DNA from: Schistocerca nitens | Lineage: Eukaryota > Arthropoda > Insecta > Orthoptera > Acrididae | Length of the DNA: 64,000 nt | Reading direction: 5' to 3' | Assembly (NCBI RefSeq): GCF_023898315.1 | Contig: NC_064622.1 | Coordinates: 356,853,234 to 356,917,233 of the forward strand | In this document: positions 10,967 to 23,078 of the stretch, piece after piece | Layout of the letters: each line of letters opens with the position of its first letter | Position numbering within the stretch: position 1 is the stretch's first letter | The notes under the pieces: generated by a model | The model's input: the letters and a program-made list of their open reading frames with translations, nothing else | What the model was told of the DNA's origin: nothing | Database searches by the model: none | Made by a program: the position numbers and the translations under genes

Positions 10967-11600
10967 TTTATTGTCATTCGGCCATTACAGCAATAGACAA
11001 CGTCATATACATACTAAAATACAATTAATAGTTTGAAAGAAACAACAGGTTTCTTGTTAACATTATAGTATTATATTACAGTTGATAAATTCTCTCATGT
11101 CATAGAATGGGTGGAGGACTAGTCAGTTATGAATTGTTTGTTTGAATAATTGTTCAGGTAATTCTTGAACAGACTGAGGAAGTTTATTAAATAATTTGTA
11201 CCCCATGATTTCGTAGCTGTTGAGTGACTTTGACAACCTGCGGTAAGGAATATAGAGGCACCTATTCCTTCTTGTATTGTGGCTGTGTACATTTTCTCTG
11301 GTTTTTGTTTCTGGTAATTTCTTCTTCGTATAAATTAGAACATAGTATATGTACAAGTTTATAACAGTCATGATTTTCTGTTCACAGAACAATGGTTTAC
11401 AGTGTGCCTTATATGCAGAACCAGTAATTATCCTAATAGCTTTTTTTTTGCAGTATTAATATGTCATGTACACAGCTAGAGTTCCCCCACAAAATAATTC
11501 CATATGTTATTATACTCTGAAAGAATGAAAAATAGGATGTTCTAACATATTTTTCAGGAACACAATCCATAAGTCGCCTTAACAGGTAAATAACTCTTGT
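10938..11600 (-). mobile_element. CR1-like LINE 3' end with (ATT)n tail
   Basis: Minus-strand order: reverse-transcriptase C-terminal coding sequence (11123-11597), a short 3'UTR ending GAATGACAATAAAATT, then an ATT-repeat tail (plus-strand AAT repeat about 10938-10966). 5'-truncated. It sits between the ORF1 and endonuclease pieces of another LINE on the same strand. Confidence 0.7.
11123..11597 (-). pseudogene. CR1-like LINE reverse transcriptase, C-terminal part
   Basis: The translation contains YFSFFQSIITYGIILWGNSS, then LQKKAIRII, CKPLF and near the end HSHNTRRNR and GYKLFNKLP. These are the typical thumb and tail motifs of CR1/L2/Daphne-type LINE ORF2 proteins. The frame is shared from about 11560 down to the stop near 11123, apart from the region of a T-run near 11441. 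Only about the last 150 residues remain, so the catalytic centre is absent. Confidence 0.75.
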
Positions 11601-11609
11601 TCACATCAA

Positions 11610-12231
11610 CTACCTTTGTAGAGTGATTGTCCGAAGTTACCACATTTTGGGTATGCCATGCAGTGAGATGACAAATAAACAAAGCGTAAGCATCGGAAGC
11701 AGCTCACGGGTGGTGGAATGTCTCTCATCGCACCAGTACACATGACTAACATTTTTTGAGATGACATTCCCTTGAATTGCCTCTATCTGTTCAATTATTC
11801 TTGGGACTTTTTCGGATGCATCAGGCAAAATGTACACCTCAACACTCGAGATTAGCCCATAGCTCCTCATCTGACTGAAGTGTCAAGGCTCTGTGGAATA
11901 AGATTCCTTGATTCACATTCAAAGTTTTGTGTGGGGCAATGGTCACTGGTGCATCATGCACTAGTTCACATGCCTGAAGAGTTATAGATTGTGCAGCTGA
12001 AGAAACTTAACTGAACAGTGATCCATTGCACATTTTTCCTAATGACTCAACTTCTCTAAATGTATCATCAATATGCTCCACAAAAAATAATGGCTTTGTT
12101 GCAGTAAAAGTATTCCCATCATTCTGAGAACATACTGAGTATTGGATATTGTTTTGCTCCCAGACATCTGGCTTGTCCCTCTTCCCATATGGTAGCAAGG
12201 ATAGGGAAAACAGGATTATAACTGTCCACAC
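11610..12231 (-). pseudogene. LINE ORF1 (gag-like) remnant
   Basis: Minus-strand translation gives YSVCSQNDGNTFTATKPLFF then VEHIDDTFREVESLGKMCNG (12231 towards 12010), then in another frame SAAQSITLQACELV and LFHRALTLQSDEELWANLE, and finally a cysteine-containing segment FRCLRFVYLSSHC. Each block matches ORF1 of the plus-strand LINE copies in this window. Frameshifts and stops break it at least three times. ORF1 of such LINEs is an RNA-binding, gag-like protein. Confidence 0.7.
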
Positions 12232-12259
12232 TGAAATTTCTATGTCTGTCTGATGAGAC

Positions 12260-12700
12260 AGCCATTGTAATGGGGTAATTTAATATGTTTTATGTCATGA
12301 TGCCCCAGGCAGTCAGACCTGTGTGGGGAGCTAGAGGCTAAGGCATCTGCAGTGTGATCCCTGTGTTGCCAGGGGCTCAACCGAAAGCGTACATAATGAG
12401 CCCACCATGTCAGACTGGACACCATATTGGCTTTGAAGCACGTGTAAGACCTATGCGGGTATTGTGCACAGATAATCTTCATCCTTGCATGCAGTGGGTG
12501 TTATTGAAAGTGTTCTTCCCCAATTGGTCCACACTACAGAAAAAAAATTGGAAAATAAAGATCAGACCCTGAAGGAGACCAAAAATTACTTCAGCAAAAA
12601 GATGATTAATTAATGAACATCTCGCGAAAGGGAAGCAGAACCTATGAAATGGAAAGGTCAACATCAAAGGCTGCCATAATGAAAAAGAGAGCAAGAAAAG
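12260..12700 (-). other. LINE 5'UTR, minus strand
   Basis: The reverse complement contains TGGTGGGCTCATTATGTACG, then CAACACAGGGATCACACTG and TGCCTGGGGCATCATGAC, in the same order as the 5' leaders at 24540-24720 and 29030-29200. It supports one minus-strand LINE copy running 12700 to 10441, interrupted by the CR1-like insertion. Confidence 0.6.
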
Positions 12701-12769
12701 GAAGAAAAAGATGACAGTCTTGAATAAAATTTATGTATGGACTGAAATGAAATGATCACATAACATTAT

Positions 12770-12998
12770 TGGATAGGAGACCCTGTCAGTGGTTTTTTGG
12801 CCACCTGGTGGAAGTCTTTCTATTTGACACTTCAGGATCTTGTGCATCTTTGTGATGAAGAAGAGACAAAATAATTAGGACAACACAAAAGCCCAGTTCC
12901 TAAGTGAAGATAACCTTTCACTAGCCTGGGAATCAAACCAGAAACCCCGTGATCTTGAGACAGCAACATTAACCACAAGGCCATGAGCAGCGGACATG
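12770..12998 (-). mobile_element. tRNA-derived SINE (old)
   Basis: On the minus strand there is a box-A-like TGGCCTTGTGGTTAATG and a box-B-like GGTTTGATTCC, followed by a body with TTTTGTGTTGTCCTAATTAT and CCACCAGGTGGCC. This is a polymerase III promoter layout. The body is of a type I recall as widespread in arthropods. No clear target-site duplication. Confidence 0.65.
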
Positions 12999-14697
12999 TA
13001 AAGGGTTAATCAGCTGTGATAAAGTCAAACTCTTCGCTCTACAGCTACACAAATACTTCATAAGTCAATGTACAGGTGAAGGGGTGGGTATTCTATTATA
13101 TCATCTTTGTTGTGACAGCTCTATTTGTGTGGGTAAAAGTTACATTATTGGGACTCCCCCCCCGCCCCTCCTGCATTTTTCAATATGGCACTGACATAAA
13201 CATTAGGCTTCGCTATAGGTAAATTTATCACCACAATCTTCATTTGGCTTTCAGATTCAGTGGCTTTGCCAACTCACATCCAAACTGTCACCTTTCAAAC
13301 TAACCTAGACCTCAGGCTGCACTACAGATCAGTCTGTCACCTCAATCAAGATTCCTGAAGGAATCCAATAACATACTTTAATCCTACTTGTGGAATTTGT
13401 CGAATTATTGATCTTTTTATTAAATACTTCCTCCCATGTTTATCCTTCCTTTCTTCTGAGCAGAGAATACAGTTTTATATGAATATTATTCAGATATCTC
13501 ATAGAAATCTCCCAATTGCATAAGTCTGTCACCTACAGTAAGTGAACAGACAGTTAGTGAGTTTCTGATGACATAATCTTTTACATATTCAACTTTCTCA
13601 GTTAAAACTAGTTCATAGTCTTTTAGATAATCGGTGTATATGTTACTTATTATCCCTGATCATTTGCACACACAAAATAGAAGCAATCTATCACACTTTG
13701 TTGAGACAAATATTATTTCTACCACTATCCACAAAAATCATCTGACATCTTTCTATATTAAACCAAAGCATTGCATACTATGTGACATCACTCACAAAGT
13801 CAAGTCTATGACTTTTATGGTATCCATTAAAAATAAATAAATAAAAGTGCATTTCAATGACATTTTGAAAATGAGACAAAGGTGGAAAATATTACTCTAT
13901 CTAATGTCAAGCTTTGTAGCCGTCAGTATCTGTAGGTAACCGTCTTGATGTATTGTTTAGTGGGGAATACACATTGATGGGCTGCTCACCATCCATATGC
14001 AAACAGTGTAAGTCAATGTCTCCAACCCCTCCACTTCAATGATTGTAGAGCAACTGACAGCTAAATTTTAGTACTGACTTAAGGGCTCTCCAAGCATGTA
14101 ATAAACATGCACACTGATTGTGTTGATGTAAAAGTCTCACCTCGGAAGCACTTGGTCATGGGCTGAGACAACTAAGAGCCTGTTTCTGCTGGAATGCAGC
14201 ACTGTTCACATGTCACAACAAGCTCTTCTGGCTGTGGCACCTAGTGTATACTGGACAGGATTGTTAGAGGCCCGACTGATATATCTGTCTTCCTCTGATG
14301 ATTTTCTGACCAGCGACGAAAAAGCTGTAAAATTCATTTTTCTGGTTGTGGAGAAATCAATGGTAAGTGTTTGGACAAGCTCCCTTCCACTTCAGATAAT
14401 TTTTATATCTTTGAGAATGCAGGCAGATGAACCAGCACACTCAATGAACAAAAAGTGTGGAACTACCCAGTTTTAACTTCCCAAGGTAGCCTGATAAACT
14501 AAGTGGTCTGAAATTAGTTTCACAACAAATACAATTTGCCTAGAATGTGTACATGTTCTGAGAAGCAGTACTACAAACTACCATATTAATTTTTATCATC
14601 CATCTGAATGTAATACGTGATGTCACAGAGCTTTTTCAACGTGCAAGGAAACAGTTTTTCCATGAGATGTATGGGTAATTTCGGAACTAAAGCCACA

Positions 14698-14730
<33 letters not shown>

Positions 14731-15726
14731 AATACGACACGGATTTCAATGAACCCAACATGTTACATAAAATAATGAATATAAATGCAGTGTGTTTTGT
14801 GTTACTCGGTTTCTCTTTCAACGTGCAAATTAAACCGACACATGTTGGCTACCTTCAGCAATATATAATATTTTAACGTAATTGATAATGTAACACAACA
14901 CAATGTCGTCTGTGAAAAACCGTAAACAAATATAAAATAATTACACCTCCTAGGTCCTTCGTTGTTTAGTTTCATAGGGACGAAATAATCTTACCTCCAT
15001 TAACATTTATTTGGCATATTTGCATCATACACGACGATATCACAATGAGAATACACGAAACCGACATGTAATTATAGTAACTATTAATCTAAGTATAGCG
15101 TAACTGCACATTACGTTGGTAACAATGATATACGTGCCTTATGGCTGTCAGATTTTGTAAAGACAATCGCTTCATGACTGACAAAATTAGGATTACATTA
15201 AAAATACTGCAGTCATTTGTCTGCTTATAGTGTAAATCACATGAGAAACGCTAAATGTGACTGCAGTTTATTCGAACTAACATGATTAAGAGGCGCTAGG
15301 TTAGTGTTGTGGTTATAGTTAGTTAAAACACAGGGATGATGGTGTTACGAATATGTGACGTGTAGCAGGTGAAAATAAGCCTTGAAAACACGTGATTTTA
15401 CCACAAATACTTTGGGGAGCTATAATCATGTCGATAATGATTTCTTTGATTGATGATCTTAGGGAAAACAAGAAAATCGTCTGCATGTGGATACTCCTTG
15501 GTTTACATGTGTTTCGATTTCGCTGAAAACAGAAGACAAATACATCCATGTCAGTTAAGATCTCAGCAATGTACTGTACCGTCTGCAACGCCGTGTGCCC
15601 GCGATCAACTATCCAAAATGTGTTAAAATACACTTATGTGAATATAGTGCAAAATAATACGCATGCGTGAAGCAGCATGTTTCCCCTTTAGCCAATCAGC
15701 TTATTCTAGATACCCTGACATTCAAG
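12999..15726. other. repeat-poor non-coding DNA
   Basis: No transposon motif and no convincing coding frame. It includes a C-run near 13146 and a (TG)n run at 14701-14729. The minus-strand frame at 15319-15633 is unrecognised. The last few hundred bases precede the candidate exon at 15727 and could include its promoter. Confidence 0.4.
14701..14729. repeat. (TG)n microsatellite
   Basis: About 14 uninterrupted TG units. Confidence 0.95.
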
Positions 15727-15885
15727 ATGGCACCATGGCCTGAACAAGGCAACGAACCCAAGGCACCTGATAAAATTTGTGGTAAAACTGGTGAAAATGC
15801 TTTATTGGACACATCGAGAGTGAGTTGCTGTGCTTCAGATGACGCTGAAGTGAGTGCCACTTTGAACAAAAGTGATGATAAACAG
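15727..15885 (+). CDS. candidate first coding exon of an unknown host gene
   Basis: An ATG in the context CAAGATGGCACCATGG opens 53 codons that end exactly at a plausible splice donor (AACAG then GTATGG), leaving phase 0. The predicted N-terminus starts MAPWPEQGNEPKAPDKICGK and continues polar and acidic, with few hydrophobic residues. AAGATGGC around the start resembles YY1-type initiator sequences found at many animal gene starts. The surrounding 13-20 kb region is poorer in transposons than the rest. I recognise no domain, and no matching second exon. A 53-codon frame can arise by chance, so this is a hypothesis. Confidence 0.3.
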
Positions 15886-17078
15886 GTATGGAAGTTCATG
15901 ATTGTGTGTATCTGCTCATTGTTAAATGTATTTGTCAGCTTTGATCCTTAGTAATCGCTTATAAAGGAGTTTGCATTTTGCGGCGTGTATCTGAGATAGC
16001 TTATCATTTGCTTATATTCGTTCTGAGTGCCGTAGATGGATATTTATTGCGTGACATTCAAGGACAAGGAACAGGCATACGTACTTTTCGTAAGTAAAAT
16101 AGTGAATGTGCTTTTTGACATTAAAGTTCAGTTCCTGGAGACTGCTACAAATGCAGATAAGGAATTATTTACAATTTGTAACTTCCATTATGTGAATCGG
16201 CTAAGAATTTTGTTCCCTTCACTGTTAATGTCAAGTGACGATATTGTTTACAGTAGACAATGTGAATGCTGTACAAAAAGATTACTCTTGAATGCAACAT
16301 TTCTCCTGGAGACCGGCTTGTCTTTACGAACGCGTGTTAGCTTTTCAACAATCCTTTGTCAGCCAAGGTAAAATACAATTTTAAATGATAACCTCTCACA
16401 TTCTGCAGACTTAACTCCTTTCTGGGACTATAAATCGGCCGGTCTGCGTTCATTGGTAACCAGAAAATGCAGAACCCGATATTTCGTGTACTATTGTCGC
16501 AGGAGTGGATGAGAAATAATCTGTCGTTACTGCATTGCTGCGGAAAATGACACTTCGGTGTAGCTACAGGACTCTGGCTATAAATTTTCTGCAAGCAAAA
16601 TGTAACTCATTTGTTGCACTACAAATATATTGTCATTGAATGAAAATTTTTAAGATAGAACGCCCATAAATGTTCAGTAGATTATACATCCACACTTGGT
16701 GTTGCTGATTCGTACTGTCTGTTGAACCCTGTTTTCGTTATTTGACCTTACGGGACATGAACATTCAGTGTTTGATGTCAAAGCACCTGTATGTAAAAGT
16801 TACGTCAAGTAAATAAGGAATTTTATTCTATAGCCGCTTAATTTTAGAAAAATAATTACTATCGACGTGCCGTAAAATATCAAGGTGCCACTTGTGCTTC
16901 CCGTGTCAATCTGAACAGTTACGTTCATTGACTTTTCTATTGCTTGACTTTTGTGGAGGATTGTAGTTGTCTTCGTAACCTGTTGAGACGAAAGAAATGT
17001 AAACTTGTAAGTTTTTATGCAAAATCATAAATGTACTAGGCCTATATATCGTATGAAAGTGGAAGTCGAGAAAACAAA

Positions 17079-17081
<3 letters not shown>

Positions 17082-17144
<63 letters not shown>

Positions 17145-17159
17145 GTGGGGGGGGGGGGG
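17082..17159. repeat. compound (CT)n(GT)n(G)n microsatellite
   Basis: About 16 CT units pass directly into about 14 GT units, then a run of 13 G after a short TAGGT interruption. Confidence 0.95.
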
Positions 17160-19787
17160 TTGATTCGTCTGTATGGTGACAGGAAATTCTGAACTGAATT
17201 ACCTTTCGATAGGACACTGTGTAATTTTTAATAACCATACCTTAGCAGTATTACTCTTTATTATCTGGAATTCTTCGCCTTCGCGTTAAAGTAATATTGC
17301 CAGCCACCATTCGCTTAATACAGCGTATAATTTAGTTTACTATCAAAGTGTTAGTACCGATAATCGGGAACAATATTTGTCACCTGCTTGCTCTTTATTT
17401 CCGTTCGAACCATAACGGATTGTGGAATTACTGTAATATATGTTTCCCCAAAATATTATTTGGAAGTGTTGTATGTGGGTCAGCTTTTCCTTTGAATAGT
17501 CCCAAATTTGTAGTGTATGTCATTTACTGACATTAGTCTTTTTCTTTAAACTGGGGGGTGAGGGGGGGGGTGTTCAGAGTGGATATTATCGAGGTTTGTC
17601 TGCATACTTGCTAATTGTAAATTTCTTTTAAATAGTGCTGTTTTTCCTCTCGCACATTTCAGATTGTGTGTTTAATGTTAAAAGATTCGACGTTTAATTT
17701 AAATTTAACCTTTCTTTAGTGTAAGTAATACACGAGGGTTTCGCCGAATAATAAAAAAAATCGAGAGATGATATGACTTCTCTAGCCCTGCTTTGGCACG
17801 AGAAGTGTTTGGAGAATAGAAAAAAAACGCAGTATTAGTGAAATGATGCGTTCGTATTGACAGACAAAAGCTGACCGACCTACCGTACGCCAGCTGTCAT
17901 TCGCACACTCCACGCCCGCACAAGAGCTTTCACACATCTACACATGCATGGTACGTGATTGGATCTTCGCAGTGGACAAATACTTGCGTCTTCTCCCTGT
18001 TACCTGTGTGGCTATGTACCCGTAAATACGAAATTCAATATCGCAGTGTTTTTAGTGAAACTTAAAACTACTTTGAGAAGTTTCTAGGCTAGTTTGAACT
18101 ACAAGGGTACTATAACGGACTCGAAAGTGAACACATTCAGTTAACGTAGCCCTAGCGCATCCAGGAGAGATTCAGTTATTGGATCTGTTGGCATCAAGAA
18201 CTACCGTTCTGAAAAACAGAGCAGCGATCAATTTCGTGGTACAAATTTTCTCAGTGGTTTAGGGTGCATTCCATGTAAAGAGTGCAATTATATTCAAATT
18301 ATTAAGCGTCTGAAGAGAAATCTCAACCATGACGACTCTTCCCACTCAGAACTTAGGTCAGTGAAGAGAGTAACACTGGTATACGAACTGGCGGAAAAAG
18401 ACACGCGTGTATTACCGCCAGACTCTTTAAACTTCGTGCTTGTGCGCTCAAATTGTGCTGTACCACACGAGGGCAGATAAGTGTAAAGCAGTTAAATTCT
18501 TACAGCTTACCACACTCGATAAGTCAGATCCGAATTCTGCCTCCGAGATATACCAAAAATTTAGAGTGAACTTTGCTGTGCAAGAAACATGATCGGGTAT
18601 ATAATACTCTTTTACTCAAAGTGTCGCAAAACTAGAAGCGGGTGCCGCGAGTATGCCCGTACCGAGCCAATCACGAACGGGACCCTTTTTAATAATCGTT
18701 AAGGGCGTTAAAACTCTAGTGCTAAAATCTCAAAAACCCGTCACACGGAAGCCGTATGCGAAACACTAGGTATCCCGAGCCGCTCTTTTCGACCATCCGT
18801 TGCAAATGGAGACAAACTGTTCATTCTTCATTGCTAAGTTCAGACTTACCGAGTAATATTTTTTAGGGTCTAGCCTGTGGATGCGTCGTAAAATATTATT
18901 AGTTGTTGTTGTTGTTGTTATGTTCTGACACTTGTCTGTATTCGCCTACTTGCTTCCCAGTACAATCACTTTTGTACTCTTCTAAATGTTTTTTCGTAAT
19001 ATTCCTTACCTACGGATTGAATTCGGTTTCTCTCCACAACCGAAGACTACTGAAACGAAAGAGATTTTCAGATGAACCCAGGGTATAGAGCGGTGAATCA
19101 CTCGCGGTACCATGACATACTTAAAACAAATTATTGTCAAAGTATGAAGAGTGGATTGAGAATACAGAAAATCGTTGGAAAAAGGCGATGGAAAATCTAC
19201 ATTGTGTAAAACATTGTGTCCATTTTATTGTATAAGGTGGTGGCTGCAACTTATATTTTGAAGTGGTAAGTGTTCGTCTTCCTGAAAAGCGTCAGATACA
19301 ATAGTCAACTCGCGTGTATCACTGGTACCTCAATAGACATACAGTATAATGCTGCCTCGACGGAGAAAAATTGACTGCTTCCCTGATTCCCTTCGCTTCC
19401 ATGTCGAAGTTTTCCCGGATTGCTCTTGCTGCCGCATACTTGTTCCCATGTACAAATTGTTACGCGCGAACCAGAAGATACGCAAGCACTTCCTCAATTT
19501 CCACGCATTTCGGTGTATATTCGGTCCTTTTATACTTCTTCCGTAATTTTTCGCAATTCTATAGATTTTATGTCAGATCTATCCATGCGATCATGACATA
19601 ACCTCTCGTACTGTGTTCTAAAATTGCTTGTAAATGTAGCACAGATGCCAACACCTAGCCCAGATGCACTGATCAGGAGGTGTAGCATAGCACTGTACTC
19701 GATTGTGTCCAGTCACCTCCACGCTGGACAGCATTTGCTGTTTTCTGTATGTCTGTGTACATACATGTCACGGAAAGCGCCCAGGAC

Positions 19788-20045
19788 GCAAGTTAGCGTT
19801 TGAGTGTGGATCCGCCACGCGTTATATCCAGAGCGATGTTGGAATGCGGATCCACAATATGCCACGCTCAGCGCAGAGTTTGAAGGTGGATCTGCCACGC
19901 ACAATGTACGAAGCGGTGTTGGCCTTCAGATCCACAATACACCACATCCAAGTTAGCGTTAGATTGTGGATCTGCCATGTAATACATCTCCGGACCAATG
20001 TTCGGAGGCGGATCCACCACACGTTTTTTATGAGTGAAAATTGCA
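19788..20045 (+). repeat. 80-bp tandem repeat, three units, with internal dyads
   Basis: GTGGATC starts each unit at 19806, 19886 and 19966 (exact 80-bp spacing). Within each unit a second, inverted block (GCGGATCCAC or a variant) lies about 47 bp further, so each unit contains a GTGGATC/GATCCAC dyad. AAGTTAGCGTT precedes units 1 and 3. Units have diverged. The open frames crossing it in both directions are by-products. Confidence 0.85.
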
Positions 20046-20761
20046 AAGTGCAGTTTGTCTGGTGACCTGGTTCACTATCTTCCTATCATGCGTGCCGTAT
20101 CGTAAAAAGCTACTCTAGTCGAAGGAATGCGCGAGCCTCCCAAATCCCCCTGCAGGGCCCTCATCTATTTTGTGAATAGCCCAGCCTTTGCACCATTACT
20201 TGCCTTTCCGTGCTGCAAGTCTATCCTTTAACTATTAACTTTCCCTCCTTGCCTTTTCGTTGTTTATATTGTAATGATTTTTGTTATTAACTATGTGGTT
20301 CCCTTGTTGTGTTTTACTTGATACTCCATTTCCAGATTTTACAGAAGTTGATCGTGCAGGGAAGGCCTCCCACCTTTTGTGCCTTTCTCTCTTCGCCCCC
20401 TTGCTTTCTTGTAAAGGTACTGCGTCCAAAACCCAGCACCGTAGCCCTCCCGTTGTTGGGGGAGGGGTGGTCGTCAGGTACCTGCACCGTGGTAGCCGCC
20501 CGACCACACAGGGATATAGCACTGTTAGTGCCAGAGCTGGAAACTCCCAACTCAAGCCAAGGAGCATATGCTCGTCATGGCTGGGGCACTGGGACTCCGA
20601 GCAACGGTTTACTGGCCAAATTACCGTTGCTCTTGCTGTGGCAGGGTGGCAACCATGGGTGTAGACCCTGTTTGGAATGGGTAGTAGCACGACGGAAGAT
20701 TAACACGTGAAGCCAGTTAAACTTTCTTCCGCTGGTGACCTCAAGGCCCCAGCACTCTTAT

Positions 20762-21259
20762 TGTGGTGTCACCGCCAGACACCACACTCGCTTGGTGGTA
20801 GCCTTTAAATCGGCCGCGGTTCGTTAGTATACGTCGAACCCGCGTGTCGCCACTATCAGTGACTGCAGACCTAGCGCCGCCTCACGGCAGGTCTAGTCTA
20901 GAGACACTCCCTAGCACTCGCTCCAGTTGGACAGCCGGCTTTGCTAGCGATGGGTCACTGTCTACATACGCTCTCATTTGCCGAGACGACAGTTTAGCAT
21001 AGCCTTCAGCTACGTCATTTGCTACGACCTATTCAGTTACTATTCTGAAAAGATAATATTGTGAATCATGCATCGTCAAGAGCGACGTTAATCATTAATG
21101 GATTAAAGTATCAAACTAATTATGTCCGCTTTCTGAATTCTAATTCCTTGTCATGTTCCAGACCTCACGTCAGTATAGTTCTTCCCTCCTCACGCCAGCC
21201 TGCGTGAGCATTTCGGCCTCTACTAGTAACACGGTGTTGGCTCTTCTGCCAACACAACA
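20762..21259 (+). mobile_element. solo LTR in LINE copy 1
   Basis: The 498-bp block starts TGTGGTGTCACCGCC and ends CCAACACAACA (TG...CA). LINE leader sequence stops on its left and ORF1-like sequence resumes on its right. No internal coding sequence, so it is a solo LTR left by recombination. The flanks (CTTAT and TTTTT) do not give a convincing duplication. I recall this LTR family from locust genomes. Confidence 0.7.
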
Positions 21260-22441
21260 TTTTTAAGACGGGAAAGATAATTATAATACAGAGAGATACA
21301 ACCTCACAACGTTCCTTCCGTGGCTACACCGTTAGCAAAGGGGCAAGCCAGGCTTCTGGGTGTGAAACACTTCACTTAGTAGGGATACTTTTACTACAAA
21401 GAAAACGTTTTTTTTGTCGAAAATATTGAAAATAAATTTGGGGAAGTTGAGTCTCGAGGTGAAAATGCAAAATGATTCGTTGTTAATTAAAACTTCCTCT
21501 GCTGCCCAATCTAAAGCTTTTCAGCATGTGATCATCTAGGTGACATTCCTGTGACCATTGCCCCCAGACAAAACTGCGAAAGTCGTCCAAGAAAACATGT
21601 TCCCCAGAGGTATTACGCTCCAAACAGATAAGGAGCTCTAGACTAATCTCGAGTATTGAGGCGAACGTATTTTGATTTGTACAAAAAGGACCAATGATGA
21701 TCGTATGCATACAAGTGCCTTTATCTAAGGCGTTAAAGAGAATGTCCTCTTGGAGAAAGTTACCCATTCTGAAACTGTATGTCCCACTGCGTAGGAGATG
21801 CTGCAGATGTTTGCTTGGACATACGTCATCACGCTGCACGGATGACCCAAAATGCAGCATATATGGATGATCACTCCATGAATGTAGTCCTTGCGAACAA
21901 CCGCCTTTGTGTCCAACTGTGCGGAATATCACCCTTCAGCTTTGCCAGTTTACCTAGTTTTCAAGAAAGAATGGAATATCTATTGTACAAATCTATTGAC
22001 CGACTGTCGTATACTGATGCACGGAAGAAATATGAATGCCTCCTCTGTCTGAAGATAATCAATCACGCTAACATCATGACCATCGCTTCCCCTACCTCTG
22101 CCTACCACAAACTAGGACTGTTGACATTTTTAAAAATACCGGGTATCAGATATATCTATATTCAAAAAAATATCGTTATCGGCCCTCGATATATCGAAAG
22201 AAGTATAGGTATGTCGACTGAAAGAATACCGACGTACCTGCCTATAATAATATCGGCTTCACATTGTAAATATACAGCGTGTTTTAGAGCTGTATATTCA
22301 AGTATTTATTATTAGATATTCTGTACTTCAACAAGCTAGCAGCCTGCCTATCCTTAGAGCAAGAACTGAAAGTAAGACGATGCAAGTTCACGATTGGCAG
22401 TAACTACTTTGCTAACAATGGTAACTGCACGCAAGTGGCAC

Positions 22442-22475
22442 TATAAAAGGTGTCCAATGGGTACATCGTTCAGTT
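22442..22475 (+). promoter_or_regulatory. TATA box with arthropod initiator at canonical spacing
   Basis: TATAAAAG at 22442-22449 and TCAGTTT with the A at 22472. The 30-nt distance matches the usual TATA-to-start distance, and TCAGT is the arthropod initiator core. It lies inside the hAT-like element and could be the element's own promoter. It could also be chance. Confidence 0.4.
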
Positions 22476-22763
22476 TCGTCACATATCGGATTTGTTCGGA
22501 ACACTTCATGTAGACTTCCCAGTTTTTTCATTTCTGCCAACGCCAGTGACCTAGCAGTTGTAGTGTCAAAATTGCATGTTGAAACGAAACGTTGCAGTTT
22601 TTGTTGTTAGCGCTGACCGTCAAATACGTGAGCATTTCCCCACACACGCCTCTGCCCAACTGCCATTTAGATTTTAGTTCATTTTCAGCAACTGTTTTTG
22701 AAGAATGCCGATGTGAAGAAATAACACACTACTTTCGTCAATTTTTATTTAACATACTGGTGT

Positions 22764-22824
<61 letters not shown>
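22764..22824. repeat. (CT)n microsatellite
   Basis: About 30 uninterrupted CT units inside the hAT-like element. Confidence 0.95.
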
Positions 22825-22828
<4 letters not shown>

Positions 22829-22892
22829 CCCAAATCTGAAATCTTGTTATTCCCTTCACCCCCTCTTCCTAGTCCAATCTGACTACTACTTC

Positions 22893-23078
22893 GCCGGCCG
22901 CGGTGGCCATGCGGTTCTAGGTGCTCAGTCCGGAACGACTGCTACGGTCGCAGGTTCGAATCCTGCCTCGGGCATGGATGTGTGTGATGTCGTTAGGTTA
23001 GTTAGCTTTAAGTAGTTCTAAGTTCTAGGGGACTGATGACCACAGATGTTAAGTCCCATAGTGCTCAGAGCCATTTGT
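22893..23078 (+). mobile_element. tRNA-headed SINE, family A
   Basis: The head CCGGCCGCGGTGG and box B GGTTCGAATCC are followed by the body block TTAGGTTAGTTAG and the end CAGAGCCATTT. A 10-bp direct repeat CTACTACTTC flanks it (22883-22892 and 23079-23088), which is a good target-site duplication. Four copies of this family occur in the window (22893, 41685, 53096, 54080). Confidence 0.92.

Larger units (their letters stand above)
15886..20145. other. repeat-poor region, possibly intronic
   Basis: Few mobile-element signatures, moderate CpG content in places (17850-18800), a CT/GT/G microsatellite and an 80-bp tandem repeat near the end. Open frames at 16036-16371 and 19349-19601 lack recognisable domains. 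If 15727-15885 is an exon this would be its first intron. Confidence 0.35.

Noticed and set aside
11637-11870. Independent 77-codon minus-strand gene
   Set aside because: It is an out-of-frame reading through the LINE ORF1 remnant.
16036-16371. 111-codon frame starting MDIYCVTF, with AG before and GTAAGT after the first 18 codons
   Set aside because: The polypyrimidine tract before the AG is poor and the sequence has no known domain. Considered as an alternative exon but not supported.
18139-18480. Stop-free frame of about 113 codons with a CxxC motif
   Set aside because: No ATG in frame and no recognisable domain. Stop-free runs of this length are expected by chance in 64 kb. It could only be an internal exon, for which I see no clear splice signals.
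19703-20065. 120-codon frame and opposite-strand frames
   Set aside because: They are products of the 80-bp tandem repeat.
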